Positions 62,153 through 64,000 of a stretch of 64,000 nucleotides of DNA are shown here, one piece after another (positions within the stretch are counted from its first letter, which is position 1; each line of letters begins with the position of its first letter). The DNA comes from Chitinibacter fontanus (GTDB lineage: Bacteria; Pseudomonadota; Gammaproteobacteria; Burkholderiales; Chitinibacteraceae). Below the pieces are notes generated by a model that did not search any database, was not told the DNA's origin, and saw only the letters and a program-made list of their open reading frames with translations. The position numbers and the translations under genes are program-made. The stretch lies in assembly GCF_013423785.1 (NCBI RefSeq), contig NZ_CP058952.1:2383665-2447664 (forward strand), in the 5' to 3' direction.

Positions 62153-64000
62153 ATGAAATTTTCTGAACAGTGGTTGCGTAGCTGGGTAAATCCTGCGATC
62201 AATTCTGACGAGTTGGCTCATCTGTTGACGATGGCAGGCTTGGAAGTTGAAGAGAATGAACCTGCAGCACCTGAATTTACCGAGGTGTATGTCGCGGAAG
62301 TGCTGAGTGTGACTAAGCACCCCGACGCTGATCGTCTCAATGTATGTAGCGTCAATGTTGGCGAAGCTGAGCCACTGCAAATCGTCTGCGGCGCTGCCAA
62401 TGTTGCGGTTGGTATTAAAGTACCGTGCGCGCGCGTCGGCGCAGTGTTGCCGGGCGACTTTAAAATCAAGAAAGCTAAAGTTCGTGGCGTTGAATCGATG
62501 GGCATGTTGTGCGCCGAGCAAGAAATTGGCTTGGCTGAAGAATCATCAGGCCTATTGATTTTGCCAAGCGATGCGCCAGTTGGCATGCCGATTCGCGAAT
62601 ATCTGAATCTAGATGATCGCTTAATGACACTGAAGCTCACGCCAAATCGCTGCGATTGCTTGTCGATCCGTGGTTTATCGCGTGAAGTGGCTGCGCTAAC
62701 TAAAACCGAACAGCAAGTCGTTGCAACGCCTGCGGTGGCGGTTACAGCGAGTCAAACTCGCGCGGTTAACTTGCAAGCAGGTGATGCCTGCCCACGGTAT
62801 GCGGGTAGAGCCATTGTTGGTGTTAATCAAGCGGCACATACCCCTGATTGGATGAAGCAACGTCTAGAGCGTTGTGGTGTACGTTCAATCTCGGCGATTG
62901 TGGACGTGACCAATTACGTGTTGCTCGAGCTTGGTCAGCCGATGCACGCCTTTGATTTGGCGAAATTGCAGGGCGACATCAATGTGCGTTTCGCTAAAGC
63001 GGGCGAGAAGATCAAACTGCTGAACGAAAAAGAGCTGGAACTCACTGACGATTTGTTGGTGATTGCTGACGATGTAAAACCTGTCGCACTGGCAGGGATT
63101 ATGGGCGGCGCTGAATCGAGCGTTGAAGCGGGTTGTACCGATATTTTCCTTGAGTCAGCCTTCTTTGCACCGAACGTGATTGCCGGTAAAGGTCGTCGCT
63201 TTGGCTTCTCATCTGATTCGAGCCACCGCTTTGAGCGTGGTGTTGACTTCGGCAATGTGCGTGAAGCGCTTGAGCGTGCAACTGCGCTGATTATCGAAAT
63301 CTGCGGCGGTCAGGCTGGCCCGGTGACTGAAGCGTTGGCCGAGCTGCCAGCACGACAACCAGTGGCACTGCGCGTATCACGCGTGGCGAAAGTTCTGGGG
63401 ATTAGCCTGCCAGCAGCTGAGATCGTTGCTCTATTGCAAGGTTTGGGTCTGGATAGCGAACTGGCGGGTGACGTGATCACCGTAACGCCACCGTCTTATC
63501 GCTTCGATATTGAGATCGAAGAAGATCTGATCGAAGAAGTGGCGCGCGTATTTGGTTACGACAATATTCCAGTACAGCCAAGCAATGCGCGCAGCGCAAT
63601 GCTGCCGCAGCCCGGTCATTTGCGTAGCAAAAATGTACTGAAACAAATCATCGCCGGTCGCGATTATCAGGAAGCAATTTCCTACGCCTTCGTTGAAGCG
63701 CAATGGGAAGCTGATTTCGCTGCGAATAATGCACCGATCAAGTTGATTAACCCGATCGCCAGCCAAATGAGCGTAATGCGCTCAACCTTGCTCGGTGGCT
63801 TGATTTCAGCCTTGCAGCATAATCAAAACCGCAAGCAAGACCGCGTGCGCTTGTTTGAAGTGGCGCGTGTGTTTAATGGCTTGAATGCTGAGCAGCAACC
63901 TGAGAAAATCGCCGCCCTTGCTTGGGGTGGTCGTGTGGCTGAGCAGTGGGGCGCGGGCAAAGAACGCGTGGATTTCTTTGACGTAAAAGCTGACGTTGAA
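62153..64000 (+). CDS. pheT: Phenylalanyl-tRNA synthetase beta subunit (cut by window edge)
   Basis: The first 616 codons of pheT, open to the last base; the whole protein would be near 790 residues. The start MKFSEQWLRSWVNPAI, the tRNA-binding OB fold with TKHPDADRLNVCSVNVG (40-150), the B3/4 editing domain with GVRSISAIVDVTNYVLLELGQPMHAFD, and the B5 domain PSYRFDIEIEEDLIEEVARVFGY are visible. The C-terminal anticodon-binding domain is outside the window. ATG 62153 follows the pheS stop by 15 bases. Confidence 0.97.
   Translation, partial: MKFSEQWLRSWVNPAINSDELAHLLTMAGLEVEENEPAAPEFTEVYVAEVLSVTKHPDADRLNVCSVNVGEAEPLQIVCGAANVAVGIKVPCARVGAVLPGDFKIKKAKVRGVESMGMLCAEQEIGLAEESSGLLILPSDAPVGMPIREYLNLDDRLMTLKLTPNRCDCLSIRGLSREVAALTKTEQQVVATPAVAVTASQTRAVNLQAGDACPRYAGRAIVGVNQAAHTPDWMKQRLERCGVRSISAIVDVTNYVLLELGQPMHAFDLAKLQGDINVRFAKAGEKIKLLNEKELELTDDLLVIADDVKPVALAGIMGGAESSVEAGCTDIFLESAFFAPNVIAGKGRRFGFSSDSSHRFERGVDFGNVREALERATALIIEICGGQAGPVTEALAELPARQPVALRVSRVAKVLGISLPAAEIVALLQGLGLDSELAGDVITVTPPSYRFDIEIEEDLIEEVARVFGYDNIPVQPSNARSAMLPQPGHLRSKNVLKQIIAGRDYQEAISYAFVEAQWEADFAANNAPIKLINPIASQMSVMRSTLLGGLISALQHNQNRKQDRVRLFEVARVFNGLNAEQQPEKIAALAWGGRVAEQWGAGKERVDFFDVKADVE

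Overview
The window is ordinary-looking chromosome from a betaproteobacterium, most likely of the order Neisseriales and perhaps close to the Chitinibacteraceae (Chitinibacter/Deefgea-like). This placement is inferred from gene order and protein style: a yceD-rpmF-plsX-fab cluster, a 14-gene nuo operon followed by a DUF2818 gene, a DUF1841 protein, hpnC and a PEP-CTERM protein. Codon use looks even along the window. I see no phage, insertion sequence, plasmid or CRISPR signal.

Layout. 1-3.4 kb: 3' end of dinB, then a minus-strand run of PAP2 phosphatase, GyrI-like protein, RsmI-like methyltransferase and a Maf nucleotide pyrophosphatase. 3.4-10 kb: fatty-acid and phospholipid cluster yceD-rpmF-plsX-fabH-fabD-fabG-acpP-fabF. 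10-15 kb: hpnC, a membrane-anchored nuclease and a small unknown protein (minus), a secreted helix-hairpin-helix protein (plus), then yciB-yciI-bolA-PPIase (minus). 14.4-18.7 kb: the 4.5S SRP RNA gene, an asparaginase, smpB, a PEP-CTERM protein, plsY and folB. 18.8-26.2 kb: a Tim44-like protein, a lipoprotein, two tandem Crp/Fnr regulators, the tiny lipoprotein gene lptM, cyaY, a YqaA-like membrane protein, the BepA-like protease, DUF1841, a FIST protein and a glutathione peroxidase. 26.2-37.4 kb: carA, a small membrane protein, carB, greA, DUF4149, yhbY, rlmE, ftsH, folP, glmM. 37.4-41.2 kb: pstSCAB on the minus strand. 41.4-57.5 kb: tpiA-secG-nuoA to nuoN-DUF2818. 57.5-64 kb: tRNA-Val(GAC), a threonine leader, thrS-infC-rpmI-rplT, then pheS and the 5' part of pheT.

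The genes are mostly housekeeping: lipid synthesis, pyrimidine/arginine precursor supply (carbamoyl phosphate), folate, respiration (complex I), translation and protein quality control. The most interesting content is regulatory. Between tRNA-Val and thrS lies a 13-codon leader ORF with four Thr codons. A mutually exclusive antiterminator and terminator follow it, which is a textbook attenuator geometry for a threonyl-tRNA synthetase gene. The carA start region carries an 11-bp imperfect tandem duplication that separates a good Shine-Dalgarno/GTG start from the reading frame. Its leader also has a terminator-like hairpin behind a good promoter. The infC-rpmI spacer can fold in two alternative ways. 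Several intergenic gaps hold imperfect palindromes of the form GGTAT...ATACC, which may be a dispersed repeat family.
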